The position numbers and the translations under genes were made by a program. A stretch of 64,000 bases of DNA, from positions 60,395,340-60,459,339 of the forward strand of contig CM055101.1 in NCBI GenBank assembly GCA_029204225.1, in the 5' to 3' direction. The notes beneath the pieces were generated by a model that saw only the letters and a program-made list of their open reading frames with translations, did no database searches and had not been told where the DNA came from. Below are positions 21,260-32,842 of the stretch, one piece after another (the stretch's first letter is position 1; every line of letters begins with the position of its first letter). This DNA comes from Diphasiastrum complanatum (Eukaryota > Streptophyta > Lycopodiopsida > Lycopodiales > Lycopodiaceae).

Positions 21260-22000
21260 TAAAGGTGGTACATTCTTAGAATTAACCTTTTGAGATGATT
21301 TATTCCAGGACCGTATTGTAATGTTGCTTTGCTTGTTTCTTCATCAATGGTCCTGGAGCCTTTCCTTTCTTTAATACAACTCCTATAGGTGGTTTTATTG
21401 TTGGTTATTCCGAAATATCTCGGACTCCAAATCTTGTAGGATTTATATGATTTAAGATCTGCTCATCTGTAAGCTCTGCATCCTCATCATAAGTCAAGGC
21501 CTAACGCACATGAATTAGATTATCGTCAATCGGATCTGGTATTGGATCTGTTGATATCCAAACTACATTCATCATGTTCAATGGAAAAGTGATCTCCGTA
21601 TCCAAAGTTCGATCTAGTAAAGGAATTTTGTTCAGCCAGATTGATTATATCGTTGAAACATAGCCTGTTGTACAATCCATTATTGGAAGAGCTTGGTTCC
21701 AATTGACAATATCAATTTGAGAGTCATAGTGAACTCCCAAAGTCTTCACTGGTCGACCACAGGAATGATTCGTTGTTGATGGTGATCCCCTTTTTAAACT
21801 ACTGGCTTGATAACCTGATTGATTGGATCAACTTTGACTGCGCGTTCACGATTCTCAAAAGTAATTTTTCTGATGCCCCAGTTATGAATTACTTGCGCAA
21901 CTCGTAACCATGGACAACCCAATAAGCTAGTTACAGATTAAATAACTATCTCTATCTTCTGAAAGCCTTTCACTCTCTCTATGATCTCTGATGCTATGGA
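21260..22000 (-). pseudogene. Gypsy-4 pol remnants right of Copia-C
   Basis: On the minus strand near 21970-21860 it reads LLGCPWLRVAQVIHNWGIRK followed by ITFENRERAVKVDP, resembling the C-terminal part of a gypsy protease and linker. Then comes a stretch broken by stops. Positions 21260-21370 match 9910-10015 of Gypsy-2, just before the integrase core. RT and RNase H, which should lie between, are absent, so Gypsy-4 carries a large internal deletion. Confidence 0.6.
21925..21963. repeat. 39-bp direct repeat, left copy
   Basis: Identical to 24325-24363 over 39 bp, starting AGCTAGTTACAG and ending ATCTTCTGAA. This copy lies inside Gypsy-4 protease-like sequence. Confidence 0.9.
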
Positions 22001-22089
22001 ATTAGATAATTAAGACACAATTGAGTTCGCTCAAGAATTATGTTTTACTCTTTTCCACTTGCATGCATTCATCACAGATTGACCCATCA

Positions 22090-22536
22090 TCATTTACGTG
22101 AGTTGCCGTTATGTATATATATACATGGAGTAGTTATAATGACTCGTAGGCAAAGAGCGTGAAACATTGTAGTTACTAAAAAGGTGTTAAAGTGAACTAT
22201 GACGTGGTTTGCATTTGACAGGGCAGTATGGATGATGTGGATCTCGAAACAAAGACTTTGAGTTCGTATAAGAACAAAGAGAATGTAGTCGAGTACCTTG
22301 AACTCAAAGAGTTTGTCGTCGATCCCACTTCTACTTCGATTGATTATTGTGCAGATGTTCAACTTTAGAGAGTAAGACTGCAAAATTGTTGTGGAGAGAG
22401 AGAGAGTGTGTGTGTATATATTTACATAATGTACTGCAGCTCAGTATTTGAGACGAACTCGAATGATTCATGTTCTGATGACACAAATACTAAAGTGTCG
22501 AATTCAGGTGAGTTGGAATGATACTTAATTCCAACA
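22090..22536 (-). mobile_element. 3' LTR (part) of Copia-D
   Basis: It ends (plus strand) AATTCCAACA at 22536, next to the minus-strand polypurine tract CTTAAGGGAGGG. The left edge is uncertain. I place it where the gypsy sequence ends. A short (GA)n/(GT)n run lies at 22394-22416. Confidence 0.55.
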
Positions 22537-23830
22537 CCCTCCCTTAAGCTTAACTCCTAGGATCTAGAGCGAAATTGAACAAGCTACATAATGCAACATG
22601 CTTTTCTCTTGACAGAGGTTTAGTCAAGATATCAACCAACATACTGGTAGTAGGACAATAACTTGATTGGACATCTTTATTCTGAACTTTCTCTCTAAGA
22701 AGATAAAATTGAACTTCAATATGTTTAGTTGTAGAGTGAGTTCGTGGGTTTAGAGATAGAGCAATGCAGCTCTGATTGTCGCAATAGAGTATAGTTGGAC
22801 TGATTTGAATAGTCATAAGATGTTGAAGCAGTCTTCTGAGCCAGGTGATTTCCTTCACTACAGAGGTAGCAGCGACATATTCTGATTCTGTGGAGAACAA
22901 AAAAATGCATTTCTGCTTTCGACTGTTCCATGAGATGGGTCCTCCTGCTAGAAAGCAAAATAGCCAGAAGTAGATTTTCTTGTGTTCGCATTACCAACCC
23001 AATTAGAATCAGAATCAGTAGTTAATGTCAAACCATTTTCTGAATTTTTATCATAACACAAAGCATAGCGCTTAGTGGCTTGAATGTATCTTAGTACTCT
23101 GAGTACAGCCTTCCAGTGAAGTAGGCCGAGATTTGACATAAACTGTGACAATGTACTGATTGTAAATGCTAGATCAAGTATGGTGCAGACCATGGCGTAC
23201 ATGATCAATATGACTATCAATTGATAGGGGTGTTTGCACATCTATTTCTCTTCTGCATCAGTCTTGGGGCACATATCATTTGACAGTTTGAATCCTGGGT
23301 CCATAGACAAGTCTATGGACTTGCAGTTTTTCATGTTATACCTGTAGAGTACACTGGTTAGATACCTTTCTTGACTTAGTTTAATACTTCTTCTCGCTCT
23401 ATCTCTATTTATCTCGATTCCTAGAAGGTAGTGCACAGAGCCTGAGTCAGTCATTTCAAATTCCTTCGATAGAAGATTCTTTGTCTCATGAAGTAGCTGA
23501 TTCGAATTGTTGATTATCAGTGAGTCATCAACATATAGAGCTATTATGACATAGCTTGAGCCTCTGTGTTTGAGATAAACATTAGAGTCAGCAGAGTTTG
23601 GGATGAAGTCATGCTGCAACAGGAATTGATTGATTCTATCAAACCAGGCCCTTGGAGCTTGTTTTAGCCTGTAGAGAGCTTTCTGCAGCTTACATACTTT
23701 GTGTTCTTGGCCTTGAAGGACGTAACCTTCAGGTTGGTAGATGTAAATATCTTCTTGTATATATCCATTCAGAAAGGCTGTTTGAACTCATAGAGAGCTT
23801 TCTGCAGCTTGCATAGTTCGTCACCGTTGA
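22537..23830 (-). pseudogene. Copia-D reverse transcriptase and RNase H
   Basis: RT block 23619-23242: YVIIALYVDDSLIINNSN with YVDD, then VHYLLGIEINRDRARRSI and the DLSMDPGFKLS linker. Next 23241-22948: YAMVCTILDLAFTISTLSQF and LTTDSDSNWVGNANTRKSTS, the RNase H start. Then 22900-22550: STESEYVAATSVVKEITWLR, CDNQSCIALSLNPRTH and LVDILTKPLSREKH. The RT N-terminus (KVCKLQKALYRLKQAPRAWF-like) is at 23630-23760. Gag, protease and integrase are missing. It is close to Copia-J at 61413-62350. Confidence 0.85.
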
Positions 23831-23946
23831 ACTTGTTGATCAAGCAAATTTATGAAGATGTTCCTTCCATGATGAATGATCTAAGTATAGTAAACAATTT
23901 TGTACACTAATTAGTAGTTTAGAACCGTAGGTTCTGATAGCACTCT

Positions 23947-24324
23947 ATTGGGGTGCTTTTGAATATATTAGGTGCGGAAGAAGAGACACAACTCCAACAT
24001 AGATAACATTTCAAGATCTTTAACAAAACTACAGCAGAGTATTAACTTAGATCGAATGGAGGAATGTCTTTTAGTTGTCAAAGACAACCATGAAGGAGCG
24101 AACAGTTAGGCATCTGAGACAACCATGCTACCTTCAAGATTAGACATTCCGGATTGAGTGAGTGTTAGTAGAGAAAGAAAACTATCAGAAAGCATTTGAA
24201 GTGCAATACACATGAGAAGAATAGAGAATCTGAATTAAGTGGTTGTGAATACAATGATCAGATCACAATCTTGTGCCCAAGAATGGTTCATAGTAATGGT
24301 GCATTGTGTGTAGTGATCTTACTT
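23947..24324 (-). mobile_element. 5' LTR (part) of Copia-D
   Basis: Starts (plus strand) TATTGGGGTG beside a degraded primer site, AGTGCTATCAGAACC on the minus strand. Positions 24085-24310 resemble 60415-60660 of the Copia-J LTR ('aggcatctgag', 'agccatgc', 'aatgatcagatcacaat'). It ends at the right copy of the 39-bp repeat. Confidence 0.65.
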
Positions 24325-24363
24325 AGCTAGTTACAGATTAAATAACTATCTCTATCTTCTGAA
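24325..24363. repeat. 39-bp direct repeat, right copy
   Basis: Same 39 bp as 21925-21963. Here it sits between the Copia-D LTR and the 24362 repeat pair. Confidence 0.9.
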
Positions 24364-24835
24364 TCTACTACCACAAATATGCCAAAATTTGCTACAATCC
24401 TATATTTTGCCACACAAATGTTGGAGTGCGGTAAAATATGGGTTGGCAATTACTCACATTCTTGCTCAGAATCGCATGCAAACAAAGAAGAGAGAGTGAG
24501 TCTCTATATCACGACCTTCTTTTAGGATATTGTAGGCATCCACCATTCACAAATCTGGTTAAGTTAAGATTTTGCTCAGAAAACTACTCAGTCACACTAC
24601 TAGATAGACTCAGATTTTTGGGAAAAACATGCTCCCCAAAATTTATGCTTAGTTTGCTCTTAAAAGTTTGAATCCATTATAACCTACCAGAACCGCCAAA
24701 GTTCACTAGAATCTGCTACCACGAATATGCCAAAATTAGCTACAATCATAGATTTTGTCACACAAATATTGGAGTGCGGTAAAATATGGGATAGTACTCA
24801 CTCACGCTCTTGCTCAAAATCGATTGCAAAAAAAT
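24362..24835. repeat. Direct repeat pair of about 120 bp
   Basis: Positions 24362-24485 and 24712-24835 share 'tctgctaccac-aatatgcc', 'gctacaatc', 'ttttg-cacacaaat-ttgg', 'agtgcggtaaaatatggg' and 'cttgctca-aatcg'. The copies are in the same orientation 350 bp apart. No coding frame is involved. Confidence 0.8.
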
Positions 24836-24983
24836 AAGAGAACTCTACCTCTGAGCCTTCAACAGGTATTATAAGTACGATTTGAGGTGCTGCTATTCAT
24901 TCAAGCTGTTGTTATTCTTTCACTATCCAATCACCGAGCTCGAGATGCTATTCTTTTTTGTCCAATCACAATGCGTGCACACG

Positions 24984-25790
<807 letters not shown>

Positions 25791-25858
25791 CTCGCTTTTA
25801 TTACATTCATAGTACTCGATTTGTTGCTCTGCATCCCAGAGACTTCAGCCAAAAGAAC

Positions 25859-26597
25859 ATGGAGAAGCAAGGCCTGTGTTCGCAGGCTGTTTCTTTTTTC
25901 GCTCATAGCAGCAGTTGTTGCAGCAACACTTGTTCAGATTTACCAACGCCTCAACCAAATGCACAAGATGCCCATGCCATATCGGTGGAGCAAGATGTCC
26001 TGCTAGCAGCGACATCGACGTTGCTAATTCACGATCCATATTCGACGTGCATCACATCTAGAGCCTCACTATCTTGCCAAAGCTCACCAAGTCTGCTGCA
26101 AGGTTCAAGATTGACCACGCGCTTTCGCCTAGAATCCAGGTCATCTCTACTTCACGACTTTGAAGACAGAGCCAAATCTCGGTTAAGGAATCGTTGCATG
26201 GCTTACGCCAATTTTCAACATGCTTGCTTGGAAGAGCGCAAGATCCTTGGTGTTGGCCGCAACCCAAAAATGACAAGGCTTTTTATCTTCTGGTCACAAC
26301 ATCTGCGATATAGATACAACCAAGTCATGTACAAGCAATTCAGAGAACTAGCGGAGGAGGATGAGTTGCAAACTACCACTACGGAATGGAATGTATGTTC
26401 AGGTTTTACTGTTATGGTCTGCTGAAAAGGTTTGGAAGGAATATATATGAGGATTTTGAACTCCTAACTTTGCAAACTTTGAGGAAGGGAAACATTTACG
26501 GGCTTCAGAAGTATTGGGCTGTTCATGCCGGCTACTGAAGGAACAAGTCCTCGAAACCCTTGAAGATGCATGCCCATCTAGAGAAGCTATTAAGCTA
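25859..26597 (+). pseudogene. LARP1-like DM15 region, processed-looking pseudogene
   Basis: LARP1 proteins bind 5'TOP mRNA caps through C-terminal DM15 repeats. The first frame (from ATG 25859) has FQHACLEERKILGVGRNPKM at about residues 119-138, then LFIFWSQHLRYRYNQVMYKQ and FRELAEEDE, which fits DM15-A. A one-base loss near 26375 shifts the frame. The next frame gives YHYGMECMFRFYCYGLLKRF, then IYEDFELLTL and GNIYGLQKYWAVHAGY, fitting DM15-B and -C. A TGA at 26536 is followed by in-frame KPLKMHAHLEKLL. About 700 bp run without an intron. The N-terminal La module is absent. No neighbouring gene supports it. Confidence 0.75.
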
Positions 26598-27115
26598 GAG
26601 ATTTCAGTTTGGGAAAGAATTATATGCTATCCAAGCTGCGATTTGACAGAAAGTTAAACCACCCAGATTCCAAAATGAGCATGCATGATTTCTGCAAGAC
26701 GAAAAGCAAACAAGTCTTGCAAACTGAAGGGAGAAAGACAATAACTATCTTTTGATCTTGTATCTCCATAACTTCTGAGACGAATATGTGGGCCAAATTT
26801 GGAAAGCCGTCATAGTACAAATTTGTTGTGAAAAAAATAGATCAAAAAGATCCATTTATGCCCTTTTATCTTTGGCTAATATGGAAAGCACATCTCACGT
26901 CACAGAAGATGTAGAATCAATAAAAACTTGTCAAAATCACTTATGAGTGAAGATTTATGATCCAAAATGCACTTGATGGATATTTGAGCTTGAGTAAGTA
27001 AGCCCGAGTTTCTCTTACAGTTTTATGACTTTTCACTTTTAGCAATGTTTTCGAGTTTCTTTTGGATTATGTAATAGCATGCATGAGTGTCAGCTTAACG
27101 ACACACAGTGTGTAA
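26598..27115. other. No recognisable feature
   Basis: AT-rich flank between the LARP1 remnant and an LTR. At 26945-26985 there is a 'atgatccaaaatgcacttgatgg' segment that also occurs near 45843-45866, so it is probably a repeat fragment. Confidence 0.4.
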
Positions 27116-27341
27116 TGTTGGGACACGCGTCCCGTAACGGGGACCGAACTGCCATGCAGCGGTACCCCACAAAAATTAGATTGTGTATATGTACCCTTAA
27201 ATCTCTTTTGTTAATACAGTTTAAAAGTGTTCTCTTGGGTTGTGGTATGATCTCTCTTTCTTGCTTATCTGATTGATGATAGATTTCCTGCAAATTAGCT
27301 AACTATACTGCCAGTAAGATCCTCGACATGGTATTAGAGCC
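27116..27341 (+). mobile_element. Short LTR with primer site (copia-like relic)
   Basis: From TGTTGGGACACG to CCTCGACA at 27328, then TGGTATTAGAGCC (27329-27341), one base off the initiator tRNA-Met complement. The 213-bp LTR shares 'ggacacgcgtcccgt' with the Copia-C LTRs, so it may be a cousin. No gag or pol follows. The element behind it is lost or replaced by the non-coding repeat. Confidence 0.65.
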
Positions 27342-28429
27342 TGGGAGTGTGTAGTTTGATTTAAGCTGGAAGCCAAATTTCAAATTCTAAAAACAACTGG
27401 TAATTAAAGACTGAACGCATACCAAAATGACAATCATCTTCAACTACAAAAACTTTAGATTACAATCCAGAATCACATCTAGATACCCAAAGTCCTGCTC
27501 AATATCAATTTAGTTATTATTCTTAGATTCATTACGATTCGTTATCCAACTGAGCTGAACCCAGTCTTAACTAAGGAAGACTCTGTCCCAAGAACACTTT
27601 ATATCCAATGCACACAATTCTTAAATGATGAACCGAAATGATTCACTAATCATGCATCTTACAAGCAATATAAATCAACACCATCAGTTTCTGGTGAATC
27701 TACATCACATTGATCGTTTTACCAATTAAATTCACCTTGGAGTAATCAACTACTCAAGTCAATTGCCAATGATTCAGAAATCTCAAATGTCTAGGTGAAA
27801 AACTAGTATAACACCACATTTAGATCCTTACCCAAATCATTTATAAGTTAATCCATAAATCTTCTATACAAAGATTTGTTAACTTTGCAAGTATTTATCA
27901 AAACAATACTTGATCATATGTTCATATTCACCGACTAGGTTAAGTGCACCAGATAACCTTAGTAACTAGGATTACACAGTAGATTCATACAAGACTAATC
28001 ATGCACACATGAGAATAATCTCACTATGACCCAGTACATAAACACATTCTTACCTGGCAGATTCCTCCAGAACCCACATATGTTACTCACATATCTCACT
28101 GAAATCTTGTAACTCAGCTACAAAAGATTTTCTATTTCTCATGAGTAAATAACATATCCGGAAAATCTCTAAGACGAATAAAATTCACTCTCAGTAGTTT
28201 TCCAATCCAATTTCTTTTAACAGCATAATTTCTTCCACTCAAACAACCCCTCTCTGATCCTAGTACTAAAACTAAGATTAGGTTATTTCAATACAGAAAT
28301 CTCAGACTTAAATTTTAATTAAACTTACTTCTATTCCAATCAAAATGAATTTGGTAACTTTTGACCTTTTACTGTACTACTTATAGATAATGATTCAAAT
28401 ATCAAACATGTTCTAGTTCCAGATTGTCC
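27342..28429. other. AT-rich non-coding sequence, part of the 28430 repeat unit
   Basis: No open frame and no tandem structure. It runs continuously into the inverted-repeat arm and probably belongs to the same unidentified non-coding element. Confidence 0.45.
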
Positions 28430-29395
28430 AAACAATCCCTAGAAAATTTCTCATATTCAAAAAGTTTCAATTAGGCATCTTATTCTGAATCTATCCGAAA
28501 TTCCTTTCAGATCCAATCTCATTTCTATACCCTAGTTGGTTCTCTTCGGAAAGCTATGCAACCAATAGATTCCCAAATAGAATTTTACTCCACCACTTCA
28601 CCCCTCCTTTTAAAGAAATTATAGATTTCCATAAAAGTTAACTGAAAAGATGATATATGAAAATACCTAAATCCAAGATAAGTCAGTAATAAGTGTTTCC
28701 ACTAAAGAATCACTTCATTACAAAGATGACATCTCCTTCAAATATTTTCAATCTGAGTGATAGAAACTACTATTCCATCGCAATCCATTTATGCAATAGA
28801 GATATTCTAGATTTAAGAAATTGAAACATTTCAACCTTAGAATTTATCTGAATTCCAAGTCTACTCACACAAGTAGTAATTTATATGACGTAATAGTCTT
28901 TCAAAAGAATAATTTCATGTTGGAAAGAATCATATAAATCAGTCTGATATCTATATTCGAGAAATTACTAAGAAGTAAAAGATTAATTAAAAAACTGAGA
29001 AATAGATTTGAGGGTCTCTGATTTTGTAAATATTGAGATACCACATTGGGATCTAGATTAAATCTCAAAATTTTCCAAAATACCCCACATTTGATTGAAT
29101 GGTTTCCTTCTTTCCCATATCGCGACTAGGTACTAAACACACCATTGATCATCAGATCTTTACAGTCCTAAAATTTTCTTTCCAAAATTACTGATGTCCC
29201 ATACCATCAGCTTTTCCTTCTAGAAAACCCTTAACCGTCTCATCTGATATTCGAGAGATCCACTGATCATCTAGCTGTCCTATAATCCATATAGGATAAT
29301 ATCTCTTGTTCCCAAACACTGGGGAATCCCATTTTTATTTTTATTATTGGCATGCCTATCAGATGGATACCACGAATCCACATCTGATTATGTGA
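28430..29395 (-). repeat. Inverted-repeat arm, left (partner 30579-30611 plus 36142-36925)
   Basis: The reverse complement of this arm matches the segment that flanks Copia-E. Shared blocks include 'gaggggtgaagtggtg', 'ttgaaaatatttgaagga', 'ctagatcccaatgtggtat', 'tgatcaaatgtggggta' and 'ctgataggcatgcc'. It is diverged, with indels, and non-coding. Confidence 0.8.
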
Positions 29396-29904
29396 CTTAA
29401 ACAAGAGAACCTGTCGGCAATTTCATTGCGGTTCTTTCTGTCAATTTTAACTTATCTATCACCAGGAAATAATTTAGATTTAGTGAAAACACTGCGACCA
29501 ATTCTGACTGATAAACTCAGTTTAATCAATTTACTAATCTAAACTGATTTCATAGATAACGAAAAAATAACTGAAATTTTGATTTTTTTGGAAAATTTCA
29601 TTTTTGCTTTATTTTACATAATTCAAAAATTCTGAAAAAAAATACTCTTAGTACAAAAGACAATTGAAATCGAAAAAATTGAAACATTGTCCGATTTCTA
29701 ATGTTACTAATCCAATGTCAAACTGGCATGCAAAGCACACTACATTGTCACAAAACGTCATCACGGAATTTTTTATGTAAACTTCAGTTTTACGGAATTT
29801 GTCAACCAGTAACACTGATTTGTGACCCAACTATCAGAGCACATGCGTATGACCACTCAAATCGATTGTAAATCTCTCATGCATATCAGAATCACTCTGA
29901 GAAT
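29396..29904. other. Non-coding sequence of the same repeat family
   Basis: A/T-rich, no gene. It connects the left arm with R1. Confidence 0.4.
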
Positions 29905-30140
29905 CAGCATGCAACTAATCCATGCAAACACAGTACTACAAATTAGGAAAATGACTGGCATGCAATCAAAACAATTCCAAATTTTGCCAATTTTACTCAC
30001 AAAACTGCAAAACTTCAGATGATCATAACTTTGTCTACAAGACACCAAATTGGATGTTGTAAAGTTCAGTATAGAGGGAGACTAAGTGAACAAGGTGCTT
30101 GCCACATCAGCTTGCCACCTAGGCTTTACACGTGCGATAT
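29905..30140 (-). repeat. Dispersed repeat R1, minus-orientation copy
   Basis: The reverse complement matches 11118-11300. It contains 'atcataactttgtctacaag-acaccaaat', a pattern that recurs with changes at 44085, 44275 and 44455. Confidence 0.6.
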
Positions 30141-30296
30141 CAGAGTGTCAAAAAATCTGTAATAGGGCGTAGTTCCACAAGAGAAAATTATGCAAAAACT
30201 TGCAAACACCCATCCTAGCCCAAAATTGATACTACCAACAGTCTTAAACAATCAATTAGACTTCCATGAAGCATTCATACTGATCTAAGATGTAGT

Positions 30297-30575
30297 ATAG
30301 GCTGAGAACGAAGATTTCTTGATTTGTAGAAGTCAAAATAGCTTTAAACTTGATGGAAATGGTGCATAAGCCACCGGCCATCATTTTATAGGTCCGATAG
30401 CTTGCTGGGAAGTAAAAAAGAATGATAATCATTCTGTAATTAATTCTAGAACGATCTCCTTATGGATTTGGAGAGATCCATCCCCCACAAATCACCAAAA
30501 ATGGTTATTTTTTGAACTTTTTTGACTTCCTACAAGTTCGATTGCTGGAATGCTTGGTTCTAACTTCATCTGTTT
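30297..30575. repeat. Dispersed repeat R2, second copy
   Basis: Matches 15463-15745 in the same orientation. After 30575 the sequence changes to the 28430-29395 family, so 30575-30579 is an old junction. Confidence 0.8.
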
Positions 30576-30611
30576 AAATCACAGGATCAGGTGTGGATTT
30601 GTGGTATTCAT

Positions 30612-30874
30612 TGTCAAGAATTAGATATGCAACATCAAGCATTCACCATAAGCAATCACCACAAGAAGGCGAAAGAAGAACACGCACTGTCACTCTATCA
30701 CACTGCATCATACAGAATGTCAAAATGTACAAATAAACCCTGAACCCTGATAGAGAGAGAAAACCTACGAGTAGACTAATAGACTAGCCTATGGCTATTG
30801 ACACCTGGTCACAGCTGTCAACATTAATGTGCATCGTAAACAATAACAATGAAGTTTATCATTGATTTCTAACA
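30612..30874 (-). mobile_element. 3' LTR of Copia-E
   Basis: TGTCAAGAATTAG to GATTTCTAACA on the plus strand. The adjacent minus-strand purine run is 'attgagggagag' (30875-30886). Confidence 0.95.
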
Positions 30875-32104
30875 CTCTCCCTCAATGATAAAATTACATT
30901 TTTCTATCCCTAATAGAGTACGAAACCTCTCAAATTTACATCTACCTAATGACTTAGTAAAAATATATGCCATTTGATCTACAAATTCACAAAAAACAAG
31001 ATCAATGGCTCCATCATGAATTTTCTCTCGAACAAAATGGTAGTGTATTTCGTTGTGCTTGGTTCGAGCATGTAAAATTGGATTTTTGGCAAGGTGAATC
31101 CAACTTTGAAAATCGCAAGATATAGTAGTTGCATCCACTTGTGGTTGACCTAAATCCACAAGCAATCTTTGTAGCCACACCACTTCATTGCTGAGTGCTC
31201 AATATTCAGCTTTCGTCGATGATAAGACTACTGTAGGTTGTTTTTTGCTGCTCCATGAAATTGCAGCTGTACCATAACTGAATGTATGACCACTGGTAGA
31301 TTTTCTGTCATCAATATTACCTACCCAATCGGCATCTGTATAGCCTACCAACATTGGCGCTTCAGGCTGATCATACTTCAAACCAAAATTCAATGTCCCT
31401 CGAATGTATCTGAGAATACGTTTAGCAGACTTCCAGTGTGCTTGACTAGGATCTTGCATAAATTGACTAACAACACCAACAACATAAGAAATATCAGATT
31501 GTGTGTGTGTCAAATAAATCAAACTACCCACTAGCTGTCTATACAAATAAGCATCCACTTTCTCAGATTCATCATATGCAGTAAGCTTCATGTTGACATC
31601 CATAGGTGTACTCAAACGCTTACAATCTTGCATATTGAACTTATAAAGCAAATCTCGTGCATATTTGCTTTGTGTAAGAAAGACCATGTCTTCCTTTTGC
31701 CATACTTCAATGCCAAGACAATAGTCCATCAATCCTAGATCACTTCCTAGATCACTCATATCAAAAGCTTTGGAAAGATCTGATTTTATTTCATCAATTA
31801 AGCTCTCATTACTTCTTGTAATAATCAAATCATCCACGTACAACACACTAAACACTATATCTGAATCTTGCCTTAGAATGTAAAGATTAGGATCAGCATC
31901 ACTCTTTATCATTCCCCTTCGCTTGAAGTGGTCATCAATGCAAGAGTACCACGCCCGTGGTGCTTGCTTCAATCCATAAATGGCTTTGTTGAGCTTACAA
32001 ACGAGATGCTCTCTCCCTGTCTCAACAAATCCTTGAGGTTGTACTAAGTACACCTCTTCATCTAGCACTCCATTAAGAAAACGTCCATTTGCTGGATCTT
32101 CCAA
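30869..32104 (-). pseudogene. Copia-E reverse transcriptase and RNase H, one stop
   Basis: One frame from 32104 to about 30872, with a single TGA at 31199. RT: FLNGVLDEEVYLVQPQGF, KLNKAIYGLKQAPRAWYS, VLYVDDLIITRSNESL (YVDD intact), LMDYCLGIEVWQKED. RNase H: LVGYTDADWVGNIDDRKSTS, SSTKAEY-stop-ALSNEVVWLQR. CDFQSWIHLAKNP follows, where the usual CDNQS asparagine is F, then AYIFTKSLGRCKFER. A 12-bp tandem duplication gives SDLGSDLG. The start at 32104 is only the first methionine. The true N-terminus is in the preceding frame. Confidence 0.9.
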
Positions 32105-32840
32105 CCATAGAAAGCAGAAATAGCAATGATAGAACGTATAGTTACCACCTTAGCTACGGGTGCGAAGGTTTCCTCAAAATCAATACCTTCCTGCTGCTCA
32201 AATCCTCTCGCAACCAACCGTGCTTTGTACTTGTTGAATTGCCCATCAGCTCCACATTTGATCTTGTATATCCATTTGCAAGTGATAGGCGTCTTACCAT
32301 CAGGTAGCTCAACCAAGTTCCACGTACTATTTTTCGATATAGCTTCCATTTCTGTTTCCATAGCTTCATGCCACTCCTTGTGCTCCTTTGCTTTATCAAA
32401 AGTTTTTTTGTTCTTGCGCCTTGAGCACTAAACTCATTAGGGCTAGAGTCATCTCTAATCTTGAAGGAGGTTTTTGATTTCTACTTGATCTTCTAAGCTC
32501 TCCCTGCTCACTTGATTCGGGAGTATCTCCCTTATTAGCGTCACTTATTACTGACAAGTACCACTTAGGCACTCTCCTAGGAATCTCATTATTGACCCTA
32601 TCTTTTTCCATTGGATCTTCCATATCGACACCAACTTCTTTCTTCACTTGCACTTTAGCTTTATCATCAAAGGGGTCAATTGTCAATTTTATTTGGTCAT
32701 TTTGACCCATCTCATCAAAAGTAGCATCTCTGGAAATCATGATCTTTTGTGCATCTGTGTCATACATCCTGTATGCCTTGGCTCTTTCATCATATCCAAG
32801 GAAAATACACTTAACAACTTTTGCATCCAGCTTCTTTCGT
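32062..32840 (-). pseudogene. Copia-E integrase-RT linker and RT N-terminus
   Basis: Frame 32767-32396 continues the integrase C-terminus (MYDTDAQKIMISRDATFDE) and the acidic linker up to LRRSSRNQKPPSRLE. Frame 32361-32062 holds METEMEAISKNSTWNLVELP, CKWIYKIK, ARLVARGFEQQEGIDFEETF and APVAKVVTIRSIIAISAFYG, which is the RT start. It breaks at IQQMDV, where about 11 nt (the KTA codons and part of a codon) are missing before FLNGVL. Confidence 0.85.
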
Positions 32841-32842
32841 TT

